A stretch of 64,000 bases of DNA from Parabacteroides sp. FAFU027 (GTDB taxonomy: Bacteria; Bacteroidota; Bacteroidia; Bacteroidales; UBA7332), in assembly GCF_022808675.1 (NCBI RefSeq), contig NZ_JAKZKV010000007.1, positions 1 through 64,000 of the forward strand, given 5' to 3'. The position numbers and the translations under genes are program-made. Within the stretch, counting starts at the first letter, position 1, and each line of letters starts with the position of its first letter. The notes under the pieces are model-generated. The model saw only the letters and a list, made by a program, of their open reading frames with translations. It was not told where the DNA came from and did no database searches. Positions 1 to 8,953 of the stretch are shown here, piece by piece.

Positions 1-1947
1 AAAAACTGGGGCGTTGACAAAGTCGTAACCTTAACTGGTGCAACCCTGACCGGTACTGACGCAAGCAATTACAGTCTGACTTCGGTAAACACAACGACTG
101 CCAACATAACACAACGTGATCTCACTGTATCAGCAACAGCCGATGATAAAACCTACGATGGTAATACAACAGTAGTTGTACATTTAACAACGGACAAAGT
201 TTCAGGCGATAATGTTGAAGCAAGCTATACTTCTGCGTCTTTTGATGATCCTGATGGTGTTGGTCCATTAGACGGTTCAGAAGTAGGCACTAACAAAGCT
301 GTAACTGTATATGGAATTTCTATAAGCGGGGCTATTGCCACGAACTATAAATTGCTTAATACAACAGCAACTGCCACTGCAAAAATTACACAAGCGACAA
401 CCACAACATTACTTAGTACAAGTGCCGAAAGGGTAAGGTATATGGATTATTTAACTCTGACTGCCCAGATTAAACCTCTAAATACTGGTAGTCCATTAAC
501 AGGTGAAGTTAAATTCATGATTGGTGATAAAGAATATGGCAGTGCAAGTGTTGTACCTATCCCAGGAGTTACTGATGGTTCAGTACAGGCTATGATGATT
601 GTCCAAGTTAAAAACTTACCTGCAACTTATGATGTCAAATGTAATTTCATTTCATCAAATCCAAATTACTCAGGAAGTGAAGTTGGTAGTCCAAAACTAA
701 CGGTTGATCCAAGAACTGCAACTCCATACAATGCAACTGGTTTTTATACCGGTGATGGTTTTGCTTGGACTACCGGAACAAATACCAGTACTGCAACATT
801 AACGATGACAGCTGTGATTCAAGATACTTGTTCACTTAAAGGTAAAGGTGACGTTCGTGGTGCTAAGGTTTCATTCTACATTGTCAATGGTACCACTTAT
901 ACAGCTATACCAAGTGCGCAGAATTTACCAGTTGGACTGATTGATGTAACAGATGGAAGTGTTGGTGCTGCTAGTGCAATTGTTCAGTTGAATATCGGTT
1001 CAGCAAATGCTGCCAGTTTCCAAATTGCGATTAAAGTAACCGGGGCATATACAAATAATCCGGGTGACGCATTATCACAATCAATTGTTACGGTTTCAAA
1101 ACCTGTAACTGGTGGATATATTACTGGTGGTAGTAGTATGCTAAACTCTAACTCTTCGGGTTATATTAGCGGAGCTAAAGGATTGAATACTGATTATGAA
1201 TTTGATATTCAATATACAAAATCCGGTACGAATCCGAAAGGAAAGGTAACAATATTAGTTCGTAGTTATTATACGAAAGATGGCATTCTTGATTCAAAAA
1301 TGCATACATACATAATTACGACAAATGCAATTGCGCTATTGAATGTAGGTACACCTACCGCAACTGGTACGTTCAGTGCTAAAGCTAATTTGGTAGAACA
1401 GCTTTCAGATTTGTCTACAGTAGCTATTGAAGGTGGAGCAACATTCCAAATGGTAGCATTCCAGAATGCTTGTGACCAAGAAATAGCAATAACACTTTAT
1501 CGTAAAGCTGGAGGTGTTTGGTTCTCTAGTAACTGGGATAAAGCAAGCTCAACAACAAAACTTCAAGCTGTAAATACAGGTAGTAATGTGTATGTTGCAG
1601 GAGGAGGAAAATGTACGACCATCTCTAAATCCGCCACTACCGACATGCAACAAGACCTGACTTCCGAGTCAGCCCCTGAAAACATGTTTAAGGCATATCC
1701 AAATCCATTCAAAGACCGACTCTACTTCGATCTGCAATGGACGAAAGATACACGGGCAAGGATCGAGCTATTTGATGCAAGTGGTCTGAAAGTAGCTACT
1801 ATCTACGATGCACAGATCAAAGCCAACGAGCTGTACAAGATAGAATATGTACCTGCTGCGAATATTATCCCGGGCAGCATACTCTTCTACCGACTGACAC
1901 TCGATGACAATGTGATTAACGGAAAAGTAATTTACACACCCAGATAA
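1..1947 (+). CDS. YDG-repeat secreted protein with T9SS tail, 5' end outside window
   Basis: The frame is open from base 1, so this is the last 648 residues of a longer protein; the first in-window ATG at 352 lies inside a domain and is not the start. Residues about 1-120 hold a YDG (MBG-type) domain with the hallmark KTYDGNT and the typical end motif NYKL. Ig-like beta-rich segments rich in Thr, Ser and Gly follow. The last ~85 residues (AYPNPF, then a beta sandwich ending GKVIYTPR) are a type A T9SS sorting domain. By family this is an exported, surface-attached or released adhesin-like protein; ligand unknown. A perfect hairpin 23 nt after the stop probably ends the transcript. Confidence 0.85.
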   Translation, partial: KNWGVDKVVTLTGATLTGTDASNYSLTSVNTTTANITQRDLTVSATADDKTYDGNTTVVVHLTTDKVSGDNVEASYTSASFDDPDGVGPLDGSEVGTNKAVTVYGISISGAIATNYKLLNTTATATAKITQATTTTLLSTSAERVRYMDYLTLTAQIKPLNTGSPLTGEVKFMIGDKEYGSASVVPIPGVTDGSVQAMMIVQVKNLPATYDVKCNFISSNPNYSGSEVGSPKLTVDPRTATPYNATGFYTGDGFAWTTGTNTSTATLTMTAVIQDTCSLKGKGDVRGAKVSFYIVNGTTYTAIPSAQNLPVGLIDVTDGSVGAASAIVQLNIGSANAASFQIAIKVTGAYTNNPGDALSQSIVTVSKPVTGGYITGGSSMLNSNSSGYISGAKGLNTDYEFDIQYTKSGTNPKGKVTILVRSYYTKDGILDSKMHTYIITTNAIALLNVGTPTATGTFSAKANLVEQLSDLSTVAIEGGATFQMVAFQNACDQEIAITLYRKAGGVWFSSNWDKASSTTKLQAVNTGSNVYVAGGGKCTTISKSATTDMQQDLTSESAPENMFKAYPNPFKDRLYFDLQWTKDTRARIELFDASGLKVATIYDAQIKANELYKIEYVPAANIIPGSILFYRLTLDDNVINGKVIYTPR

Positions 1948-1969
1948 TTAATCTGGTAAATTAAAACTA

Positions 1970-2000
1970 AACCTGACAGGTCTTTGAGACCTGTCAGGTT
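1970..2000 (+). terminator. Short-loop palindrome, AACCTGACAGG family copy 1
   Basis: Fourteen-base perfect arms (1970-1983 and 1987-2000) around a TTG loop, followed by a T run. It sits directly after the YDG gene and reads as a rho-independent terminator. The same hairpin recurs at 3214, 5177, 20961, 22353 and 61253. Confidence 0.7.
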
Positions 2001-2169
2001 TTTCCACATTACTACCGGCGCGATAAACCTGCTATATAAAGAAGGGTTTTATAGAAAAGGGTTTTTGCAGGAGCTGCGCCGGTAGTTTCTGTATCTGCTA
2101 CAAAGCTAATAAGCTTTCGGTCTATCTGTTTTTTGCTTCACCCCCATCCTACCTTAAACAATCATTCAA

Positions 2170-2733
2170 ATGAAGACAATCATTGTAACTACACTATTCC
2201 TTCTCGCGATTATATCACCTTCCTTTAGCCAAAATGAGCTAAAGAATTATCTGGTTATAAAGAGTAAAACCAGCAAAGCCTGGACTGTAATCCCCGAAGG
2301 AAAGAAAATTAAAGTCGTAATGGCCGACATGGAATCACACAAGGGGAGATTTCACCTTGACCTGAATCAGGAAACCGGGGAGTTAGCCGGTATAATCATT
2401 AAGGGAGACACACTCCTTACAAGTGAAATAACATACATCAGTTATAATTCACGTCAGGATGCAAGTATTACCCTAATAGCTCTAGGAGCTATTTATTCTT
2501 CGATAGGATTGTTAGGGTTGTTATCTTCAAATAAATCAGATTCGCATTTGGAAATTATCCCAGCAGACGCCATAGCTTATTCCACGCTGGGTGTGGGAAT
2601 AGTTCCATTAGCAATTGGTGGTTTAATTTCCAGACCAAAGAAATACCCACAGAACAACTGGGAGTACTCATGTTTACAAACAGCATTGAAAAAGAACAGT
2701 AAGGAATTTTCAAAGAAAATAGATTCAAAGTAA
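2170..2733 (+). CDS. Secreted/membrane hypothetical protein, 187 aa, two hydrophobic segments
   Basis: I do not recognise a named family. A signal peptide (about residues 1-20, ending SFSQ) is followed by a soluble part containing IPEGKKIKVVM and GIIIKGDTL, then two hydrophobic stretches around residues 97-115 and 136-151 and a basic tail. It is clearly paralogous to the 187-aa protein at 11549-12112: same length, same NYLVIK, IPEGK, KVVM and IIKGDTL landmarks. The soluble region may bind something at the envelope. It is a single gene followed by a MITE-like element only 16 nt after the stop. Confidence 0.75.
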   Translation: MKTIIVTTLFLLAIISPSFSQNELKNYLVIKSKTSKAWTVIPEGKKIKVVMADMESHKGRFHLDLNQETGELAGIIIKGDTLLTSEITYISYNSRQDASITLIALGAIYSSIGLLGLLSSNKSDSHLEIIPADAIAYSTLGVGIVPLAIGGLISRPKKYPQNNWEYSCLQTALKKNSKEFSKKIDSK

Positions 2734-2749
2734 CTGAATTGATGATAAC

Positions 2750-2981
2750 AAAGAGGGTGTCCCAAAAGAGAAATAGGCTATTTAAAAAGTTACAAATTGT
2801 AAGTATGAATTGCCCCAAGCCCTAAAGTTCTGAAGTGCAAATTAGCTCCGAAATACCACTCTTCAAAGTCCCCTTTAGGGGAATCGTAGATCGGCGGAGC
2901 CAATTAGGGGCGGCAAGAACGATTCAACTATCATTTTGTAAGTTCAATTTTGTCAGAATTGACTTTTGGGACACCCTCTTT
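2750..2981. mobile_element. MITE-like element with 19-bp perfect terminal inverted repeats
   Basis: The ends are AAAGAGGGTGTCCCAAAAG at 2750-2768 and its exact reverse complement at 2963-2981. The 232-bp interior encodes no transposase. The inner sequence carries a CCCCTTTAGGGG-type palindrome near 2869-2881. I see no target-site duplication. Ends beginning GAGGGTGTCCC are reminiscent of Bacteroidetes insertion sequences, so this may be a non-autonomous derivative; that family link is from memory and not tested. Confidence 0.65.
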
Positions 2982-2989
2982 AAGACGCT

Positions 2990-3022
2990 CCCCTCCCTTT
3001 CGCTCATCGGAAAAGGGAGGGG
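2990..3022. repeat. CCCCTCCC/GGGAGGGG hairpin
   Basis: Eleven-base perfect arms at 2990-3000 and 3012-3022 with an 11-nt loop, immediately beside the MITE-like element. No gene ends here, so a terminator role is not obvious; it belongs to a cluster of palindromes between 2750 and 3303. Confidence 0.6.
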
Positions 3023-3041
3023 AATCAAACGATCTTATTAT

Positions 3042-3070
3042 TCGGGGTGCGATATTAAATCGCACTCCGA
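3042..3070. repeat. TCGGGGTGCGAT hairpin
   Basis: Twelve-base arms with one mismatch (3042-3053 and 3059-3070) and a 5-nt loop ATTAA. Part of the same palindrome cluster; function unknown. Confidence 0.6.
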
Positions 3071-3082
3071 TTCGTTTCCCAC

Positions 3083-3159
3083 AACCTGACAGCGTCGATA
3101 GACCTGTCAGCGTTTAATTTTTTTCTAACGCTGTCAGGTGCAAGCACGCTGACAGGTTT
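3083..3159. repeat. Nested CTGACAG/CTGTCAG half-sites
   Basis: Four related half-sites at about 3083, 3101, 3127 and 3147 (AACCTGACAGCG, GACCTGTCAGCGTT, AACGCTGTCAGG, CGCTGACAGGTTT). They can pair in alternative ways, giving two overlapping hairpins related to the AACCTGACAGG family. Confidence 0.55.
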
Positions 3160-3213
3160 GCGGGTTGCGGTGGTAAGTCTATTTAATCAATCGTACTTCG
3201 ATGATGTAGCTGG

Positions 3214-3248
3214 AAAACCTGACAGGTCTTTGAGACCTGTCAGGTTTT
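3214..3248. repeat. AACCTGACAGG-family palindrome, copy 2
   Basis: Sixteen-base perfect arms around a TTG loop; the inner 14 bases of each arm and the loop are identical to the hairpin at 1970-2000. It lies in a gene-free stretch rather than after a stop codon. Confidence 0.7.
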
Positions 3249-3272
3249 GAATAACAGACCTTCAGCATCGTA

Positions 3273-3303
3273 TCGAACGGGTCTCTATGAGCGACCCGTT
3301 CGA
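3273..3303. repeat. TCGAACGGGTC hairpin
   Basis: Eleven-base perfect arms (3273-3283, 3293-3303) and a 9-nt loop, followed by an A run on the + strand. Last member of the palindrome cluster. Confidence 0.6.
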
Positions 3304-4056
3304 AAAAAGCCACCCTCAATATTTATACAGCCACACCTCACCCACCACTTAATATTCTTACATTTTTACACTTTGCCTCCACTATTCTCTATTAATTCAT
3401 TATTATTCCTCTTTTAAATCTTTCAATCTCTCACATTTTGCTTTATACCAAAACCCGCATTATTTAGACTCAATATCAAATACCGCCACATTTATCAGCT
3501 CGTCCCTAAAGGTATAATTCTCAACAAAAAACTCATCATCATCTTACTATTCTCATTGCCCCCATCAATACCCGAGATACTACGCCACAACAACGAACAC
3601 CTTATTACACTGTTTTTCAACCTATTAAATACACATACACGATAAAAAGCAGAAATGTAAAATTTTAGTTGTTAATTTCACATTCAATTGTTTTCTAAAT
3701 AAAATAATCTGCTTACCTTTGCAATATAGTCTTCAACACTGTTTACAGAATGAGGGCTAAGGGTTGAATTGACACGGTTAATCAATCAACATTAATTATC
3801 AAATTGCAAAAGCTGCTGAATCATTTATTAAGTCGTATATGCAATGAGATAATGGCGTTCTTTGAAATTTTTTTGCGGGAAGATGTAAAGCTATTGCATG
3901 CCCGGCCTGATGCAAGTGCTTTACAAAGACAACTGATAAGCAACAGTTTGTAATTCAATGGCGGTTTGGGCTATTCGATATTTATATACGGGTGTTTTAT
4001 ACTGCTACCTGACACAAACATTCTTTCGGTTGGATTAAAAAACAGTGCATTTAATA
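3304..4056. other. Gene-free AT-rich stretch with one promoter-like site
   Basis: I see no convincing coding region or RNA gene. The only signal is TTTT (3691), 19 bp, TACCTTTG (3714-3721), a good Bacteroidetes-type promoter on the + strand, followed by several hundred bases with no open frame. It could drive a small RNA or be a relic. Confidence 0.4.
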
Positions 4057-4330
4057 AAACCTACCCGTTGGTCGGAACAATTCACGATGGAATTTGCAAA
4101 ACCAATCTGTTGGTCGATCATTTTCCGGTGGAATTAGCCAAACCGACCCATTGGTCGGAGCAATTTACGCTGGAATTTGTCAAACCAATCCGTTGGTCAA
4201 TCAATTTCCGGTGAAATTAGCGAAACCGACCCGTTAGTCAGAGCATTTTACGTTGGGTTTTGTCAAACCAATCCGTTGGTCGATCAATTTCCGGTGGAAT
4301 TTATTAAACCTATCTGTTGGCCGAATGATT
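4057..4330. repeat. Tandem array, 41/42-bp alternating units (83-bp dimer), about 6.5 copies
   Basis: Units begin AAACC at 4057, 4099, 4140, 4182, 4223, 4265 and 4306, so spacing alternates 42, 41, 42, 41, 42, 41. Each unit carries a CCAAYCCGTTGG or CCGACCCATTGGTCGG dyad (for example 4143-4158, perfect arms) and an AATT...AATT dyad (for example AATTTC-CGGT-GAAATT at 4203-4218). Dyad centres lie about 19-21 bp apart along the array. It ends about 80 bp upstream of the DUF6261-like gene. Confidence 0.85.
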
Positions 4331-4411
4331 ATCTGTTCCTCCTGTAGAATACGTCGTCAACTCAATTTTTTCCGTGAGTTATATCTCAAGTATTAATTAA
4401 ACTATTTTTGT

Positions 4412-5173
4412 ATGAGAAATTTTTCTACTTCAAAACTGACAATTCGTAAATTGTCAACGTTATCCATCAATCTGATTGGCGCAGTGCGCAAGTCAGGAAT
4501 CCCCGAGGCACAGCAAGGTGCTGTATTTGAGGAGTTAGTGAATCAGGATGCCTTATTCACACTTGCCATCGCCAGGAGCCGTTACAGCTCGCAGAACCAA
4601 TCGCTTACAGCGATTTCAGCAGAGCGTAGCCGAATTATTTCAGGCTTCAAGGGCATAGTCTATAACCTGACTAAATCACCGATTCAGGCTGAACGGGATG
4701 CAGCAAACCTGCTCTATCCGGTATTCACCAGTTTCGGTAGAAGTCTGACTAAAACCATTATCAGCGAACAGACTGGTGTGATCAACACTTTTTTGGCAAA
4801 GCTTAGAGAGCAAAAGTACACTGATGCTCTCAATGCCATTAATCTATCCAGTTGGAAATCAAAAGTGGAGGAGCTGCAACAATCATTTGTAGACCAATAC
4901 GTTGACCGTGACTCCGACCAGAAAGACATCAATGTTACCAAGTCGGCTACGGGTATGCGTGAAGATCTGACGGATGCCATCAATAACTATTACGAATGGA
5001 TCCATGCTACTTCGATTGTAAACAAGCAGGAGATTTGGAAAAATCTGGCAGAAACGCTGATGCAGAACTACAACAACGCTGTTTCGAGCATTTCCACAAG
5101 CTCTGACAATACGAGCTCTACTGACAGCAGTTCATCTGCAACAAAGAGTGAAACTGATAGTACGGCAAAGTAA
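4412..5173 (+). CDS. DUF6261-like helical protein, 253 aa
   Basis: No signal peptide or membrane segment. The protein is predicted mostly helical, with an early NFSTSKLTIRKLSTL stretch and a low-complexity Ser/Thr tail (about residues 228-253). This pattern matches DUF6261 proteins that I associate with Bacteroidales genomes; function unknown, and the family call is by memory. A TATTTTTG box (4403-4410) lies just before the ATG, so either the message is essentially leaderless or the box is not the promoter. A short-loop hairpin follows 3 nt after the stop. Confidence 0.7.
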   Translation: MRNFSTSKLTIRKLSTLSINLIGAVRKSGIPEAQQGAVFEELVNQDALFTLAIARSRYSSQNQSLTAISAERSRIISGFKGIVYNLTKSPIQAERDAANLLYPVFTSFGRSLTKTIISEQTGVINTFLAKLREQKYTDALNAINLSSWKSKVEELQQSFVDQYVDRDSDQKDINVTKSATGMREDLTDAINNYYEWIHATSIVNKQEIWKNLAETLMQNYNNAVSSISTSSDNTSSTDSSSSATKSETDSTAK

Positions 5174-5176
5174 TGA

Positions 5177-5207
5177 AACCTAACAGGTTTTGAAAACCTG
5201 TCAGGTT
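5177..5207 (+). terminator. AACCTAACAGG-family palindrome, copy 3
   Basis: AACCTAACAGGTTTT pairs with AAAACCTGTCAGGTT with one mismatch, because the left arm has A where copies 1 and 2 have G. It starts 3 nt after the DUF6261-like stop. Confidence 0.65.
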
Positions 5208-5282
5208 ACACCGTATGCAATGCCTTTTTTGCCGGGAAAGAGTTTGCATGAGGCGATGCTATTGTAAAAAGAGTAATGATCA

Positions 5283-5317
5283 AACGCCCCGCAGCTGTAA
5301 TGGCTGTGGGGCGTTTT
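5283..5317. terminator. Bidirectional terminator between convergent genes
   Basis: Stem AACGCCCCGCAGC / GCTGTGGGGCGTT with A run before and T run after. It lies between the 3' ends of the DUF6261-like gene (+) and the pectate lyase gene (-). Confidence 0.8.
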
Positions 5318-5332
5318 TATTTACAAATTCAA

Positions 5333-7024
5333 CTACTCTTTGATTACCATTTTCTGAATAATAAATCCGTTTTGCAAAGTGACTAATATAACATAAACTC
5401 CGGCATTGAATCCCCGGGCTGGAATTGAAGATACATTTTCCGGGATATTAACTTCTATAACTTTAAGACCTTCAATTGAGAAAATCTGCACCCGTTGTAT
5501 TGGCGCGTCCGATGCGATACAGATAATATCCCCATCTGTTACCGGATTGGGATAAATCCTCAATGAATTTACAGTTGAATTTACAATTCCAGAAGAATTT
5601 GCCATTTGAGAATCAGTAATCTGTTTTACCAGTTCATTAAGATATACCTCAACGTTAGTGTAGCTTTCACCGGAGGAGATTAACGGCCCATCTGCCGGAT
5701 TATTCGGATCAAGACCATGTGCAGTTTCCCAACTATCGGGCATACCGTCTTTATCCGTATCAGTAGGTACATCTTCAGGGTTAAAGTTATAGGCAGGCCA
5801 TCCGCCCACATCACTCTGAGAATCGATCAGGCCACCTGTACTCCCATTGCTTCCAGCACTACAGGAAATAGTTCCATTCAATACATTATTTATAATCCTG
5901 GAATCGACCGCATCACGCTTCAGACTGGCTCCAGCATAAGATGTTACACGGAGATAGGCATCTTCCGCAGATTGAGTAGTTACATAAGCCATTGGAAACG
6001 GAGTAAATAACTGAAGGTCAGACAGAGGTTTTGTACCAAGATAATACGGCTGAAATCCCAACCAGTTATCAGCAGTAACAAACGGACTATTCTTCATCAC
6101 ATTTCCACTCAGATGAAAAACGCCCCACACCCCTGCCGGTTGGCTACTGGATCCATCGTCAGGCCAGGGGCTAAAAATCCGGTAGTTGACCTCTCCTACC
6201 CTTGTTGCCGGACCTGAACGGTAATAATTGTTGATGATATTATGAGATCCTCCTTCCCCACCATAACCGGAATTATTACCCCAATTGTAGATGACATTGT
6301 TTCGGAAATCGACCTTTTCAATTGACGGATTATTGGTATTCTGGCTTCCACAAAAACGGGGATTACGACTATCGTGGCAAGCCAGGAGATTGTGGTGAAA
6401 GCTGGCAGGTGCACCTCCCCATATACCACCATAGCCGTGTGAAACTTTTGTATGAAACGAATAACGCAAGCTCTCAGACAGTATGCACCACTGCATAGTA
6501 AAATTCTTATTATCATAGAAGGAGGCACACTCATCTATGCTCCAACTCATGGAACAGTGATCAAGGATTACATTAGACAAATTACGCCCCCATATCGCAT
6601 CAGCCCCATCCCAGCCAAAGGTAGGATTGACTGCCGCTGCTTCATCGCCCATCCTGAAACGCATAAAGCGGATAATAACATTATTGGCCGATACCAATAC
6701 CGGATAGTTTTTCAAACAAATGCCATCCCCCGGCGCACTTTGACCAGCAATGGTAAGATTGCCATTCGTGATTTGAATCTTGTTGGTCAAAGGAATTACT
6801 CCTGCCACTTTAAACATAATAATCCTGGGACCAGTCTGATTTAATGCCCAGCGTAATGTCCCTACCGAGCCATCATCTGCCAGGGAGGTAACATATAAGA
6901 TTTTCCCTCCTCTTCCCCCGGATGTGTACATACCGCTGCCTTCTGCTCCCGGAAATGCGGGTATTTGAGCCTGCAAATATGCACACAAAAGGATGCTGCT
7001 AAATAAAAGGAGTATTGATTTCAT
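5333..7024 (-). CDS. Pectate lyase-like secreted protein with T9SS tail
   Basis: Likely a polysaccharide (pectate) lyase of the right-handed beta-helix PL1 type, exported across the outer membrane. Signal peptide about residues 1-20 (ends LQAQ). The mature start IPAFPGAEG and GGRGG are typical of Bacteroidetes pectate lyases, followed by NVIIRFMRFRMGD and DHCSMSWSIDE helix rungs. Near residue 425 there is a calcium-type DTDKDGMPDSWE segment, then a Por-type T9SS tail (IYPNP). The ATG at 7024 is preferred over a TTG two codons upstream. It starts 6 nt after the stop of the upstream gene, so the two form an operon. Confidence 0.85.
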   Translation of the reverse strand: MKSILLLFSSILLCAYLQAQIPAFPGAEGSGMYTSGGRGGKILYVTSLADDGSVGTLRWALNQTGPRIIMFKVAGVIPLTNKIQITNGNLTIAGQSAPGDGICLKNYPVLVSANNVIIRFMRFRMGDEAAAVNPTFGWDGADAIWGRNLSNVILDHCSMSWSIDECASFYDNKNFTMQWCILSESLRYSFHTKVSHGYGGIWGGAPASFHHNLLACHDSRNPRFCGSQNTNNPSIEKVDFRNNVIYNWGNNSGYGGEGGSHNIINNYYRSGPATRVGEVNYRIFSPWPDDGSSSQPAGVWGVFHLSGNVMKNSPFVTADNWLGFQPYYLGTKPLSDLQLFTPFPMAYVTTQSAEDAYLRVTSYAGASLKRDAVDSRIINNVLNGTISCSAGSNGSTGGLIDSQSDVGGWPAYNFNPEDVPTDTDKDGMPDSWETAHGLDPNNPADGPLISSGESYTNVEVYLNELVKQITDSQMANSSGIVNSTVNSLRIYPNPVTDGDIICIASDAPIQRVQIFSIEGLKVIEVNIPENVSSIPARGFNAGVYVILVTLQNGFIIQKMVIKE

Positions 7025-7030
7025 AAACAA

Positions 7031-8953
7031 CTACTTTTTCACCATGATTTTCCTGCAACAATACCCTTCATCAGTGGTAATCATTAGTAAATAAGCACCT
7101 GATGGAATATTGCTGATATCTACTTTCATTTGTTTTCTGCCTCCACTGTTGCCACAAAACACTTCTTTGACAAACTTGCCGGAGGTATCATACAATCTTA
7201 TTGTATAGTGTGCATCAGCCAATTGCATTTCAATGTACAATTCTGTGGTTGACGGATTTGGATAAACAGTAATCTCTTTCACCCTATCCCTGATGTTATT
7301 TACCTCAGTCGCCGGGAAACCATCAAATGATAAGTTATCGACATATAGTATTGAGTTACCCAAAGGTTCATAGTGATAACCAGTACTTATGTCATACATT
7401 TTATAAGCAAATATCCCAATACATGCACTATCAGGAATCGAAGTATCATCAAAATAATCTAAATCAATAGAGAAAGGAGCCCAGGTTGAAACAGGTTCTT
7501 TGCATTTAATAGCGTAACCCATTAAGGGATATTCAGGATCAGGTGATTCTAAAAATCCATGTTTATACATGAAGACAAAAAACTGGCAGGAATCACCTGT
7601 GATTGCAGGAATGAATTTATAATATCCATTCAATGAGGTATGCCTTTTACTCACTTCAAAAGCCGGACACATTGCACCCCAATCACCTCCCGCTGGCGGA
7701 GCAGTATTGGCTAAACCAGACCTGTCTGTGTAATATAAGCCGGAAATATTATTTTGAAGTCTTAAGGCATACCTTCCCGACTGTGTATCTGATGTTTGTA
7801 CTGCCGTCCCAGCTACAAACCAACCTTTAGGCATTACAAATTTTCCGTAATCGGCATATACCAATTCCCAATTTTCAAAACCTGAATTGGGAATCGGATC
7901 TATGACATTCATATACCACCGGGGATCACCAGCACTATTAGCTCCGGCAAAACTGTTATCTTTTATCCTGTAGTTAATACCATGATTTACAAATGTCGCT
8001 CCGGGTGTTGATGAAGACGGACTTGTGAAAATATCCGTTGATTCACCCGGATAAGTAGTAAAAGCCCCTGTTATATCAGAGATTTTCATAGAATCGGCAG
8101 CATAAAAGTCAGTTGTGATATATGAATTATCAATATTCAATGTTCCGGATGAACGAATACAAACCGAAGGATTCCCCGATTTACCGAAGATACAATTTGA
8201 AATGGTTACGGGAGTCTTCTGTGATGTACCTAAATCAATCAGGTATCTGATATTTGCTCCGGAAGATAATAACATTGTATTGTCAAATGTACAATCTGAC
8301 AGCTCCAACTGTCCTGTATTCGTCTGTAAATAAAACACAGTTAATCCGAATCCATAAAACGTTGAGTTCTTCACTTTAATCCGATCCATATAACTACCCA
8401 CTTTATTATTATAAATGGCACCATAATCAGCGAAGTTGCTTATTTTACAATTGGTGATAAAAATATTTTTTACCCTCTGAGGTACCAACGTATCTGTACT
8501 TTGAAAACGGACCAATGAGCGAAATGTCGAGATATTACAATTAGAAAATGCAATAGTATCGATAAGTACAGTAGAACTGGCTACATTAATGATGTAATTT
8601 TGGGTAGGATCACTCATTGCCCCTGAAATTGTCAGGTCTTCAAATGTCAGTGCAGCCAGGTTAGGTGGAGGATTTAACCGTCTGAGTTTCAAGACAGGCA
8701 TTGTACCATCCCCTCTGAAGGTTATCCGGGTATTTTCGGCCAGTGTATTGATGCTTGTAAAATTGGTTGATAACGGATTAGTGTAACCTTGTGGAATAAT
8801 TACTACTACATCTTTTCCCAGATAGCTTGACTTATTTGCAATTACAGTTGTGATATCATCATATTTCCCCAGATATATCACATCAGCCGCTCTTAAGGAT
8901 AAACTTGTCAGATATATGACCACAATAACTATCTTTAAAATAGAAGTTTTCAT
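7031..8953 (-). CDS. Secreted beta-helix / jelly-roll protein with T9SS tail, DUF5123-like
   Basis: A 640-residue protein with a signal peptide (residues 1-22, ends LRAAD). Residues about 50-330 form repeated short strands with NCxI, NSTF and CTF rungs, consistent with a pectin-lyase-like parallel beta helix. This part ends in a segment with SFAGAN and GDPRW that matches DUF5123-type domains of Bacteroidetes polysaccharide loci. Residues about 350-540 look like a carbohydrate-binding jelly roll, followed by VYPNPS and a T9SS tail. It is cotranscribed with the downstream lyase. It may bind or cut pectin; enzymatic activity is inference. Confidence 0.75.
   Translation of the reverse strand: MKTSILKIVIVVIYLTSLSLRAADVIYLGKYDDITTVIANKSSYLGKDVVVIIPQGYTNPLSTNFTSINTLAENTRITFRGDGTMPVLKLRRLNPPPNLAALTFEDLTISGAMSDPTQNYIINVASSTVLIDTIAFSNCNISTFRSLVRFQSTDTLVPQRVKNIFITNCKISNFADYGAIYNNKVGSYMDRIKVKNSTFYGFGLTVFYLQTNTGQLELSDCTFDNTMLLSSGANIRYLIDLGTSQKTPVTISNCIFGKSGNPSVCIRSSGTLNIDNSYITTDFYAADSMKISDITGAFTTYPGESTDIFTSPSSSTPGATFVNHGINYRIKDNSFAGANSAGDPRWYMNVIDPIPNSGFENWELVYADYGKFVMPKGWFVAGTAVQTSDTQSGRYALRLQNNISGLYYTDRSGLANTAPPAGGDWGAMCPAFEVSKRHTSLNGYYKFIPAITGDSCQFFVFMYKHGFLESPDPEYPLMGYAIKCKEPVSTWAPFSIDLDYFDDTSIPDSACIGIFAYKMYDISTGYHYEPLGNSILYVDNLSFDGFPATEVNNIRDRVKEITVYPNPSTTELYIEMQLADAHYTIRLYDTSGKFVKEVFCGNSGGRKQMKVDISNIPSGAYLLMITTDEGYCCRKIMVKK

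Noticed and set aside
3722-3960. tRNA or other structural RNA gene
   Set aside because: I looked for cloverleaf arms and a T-loop GTTCGANTC in this and the other gene-free stretches and found none.
3966-4214. 82-aa open frame leading into the 4-kb array
   Set aside because: No homologous look, half of it is repeat sequence, and it lacks a leader or promoter at a fitting distance.
4057-4330. CRISPR array
   Set aside because: Units are contiguous and imperfect with no unique spacers, the period is 41-42 bp with no conserved 28-36-bp direct repeat, and no cas genes are present. The same holds for the other four arrays.
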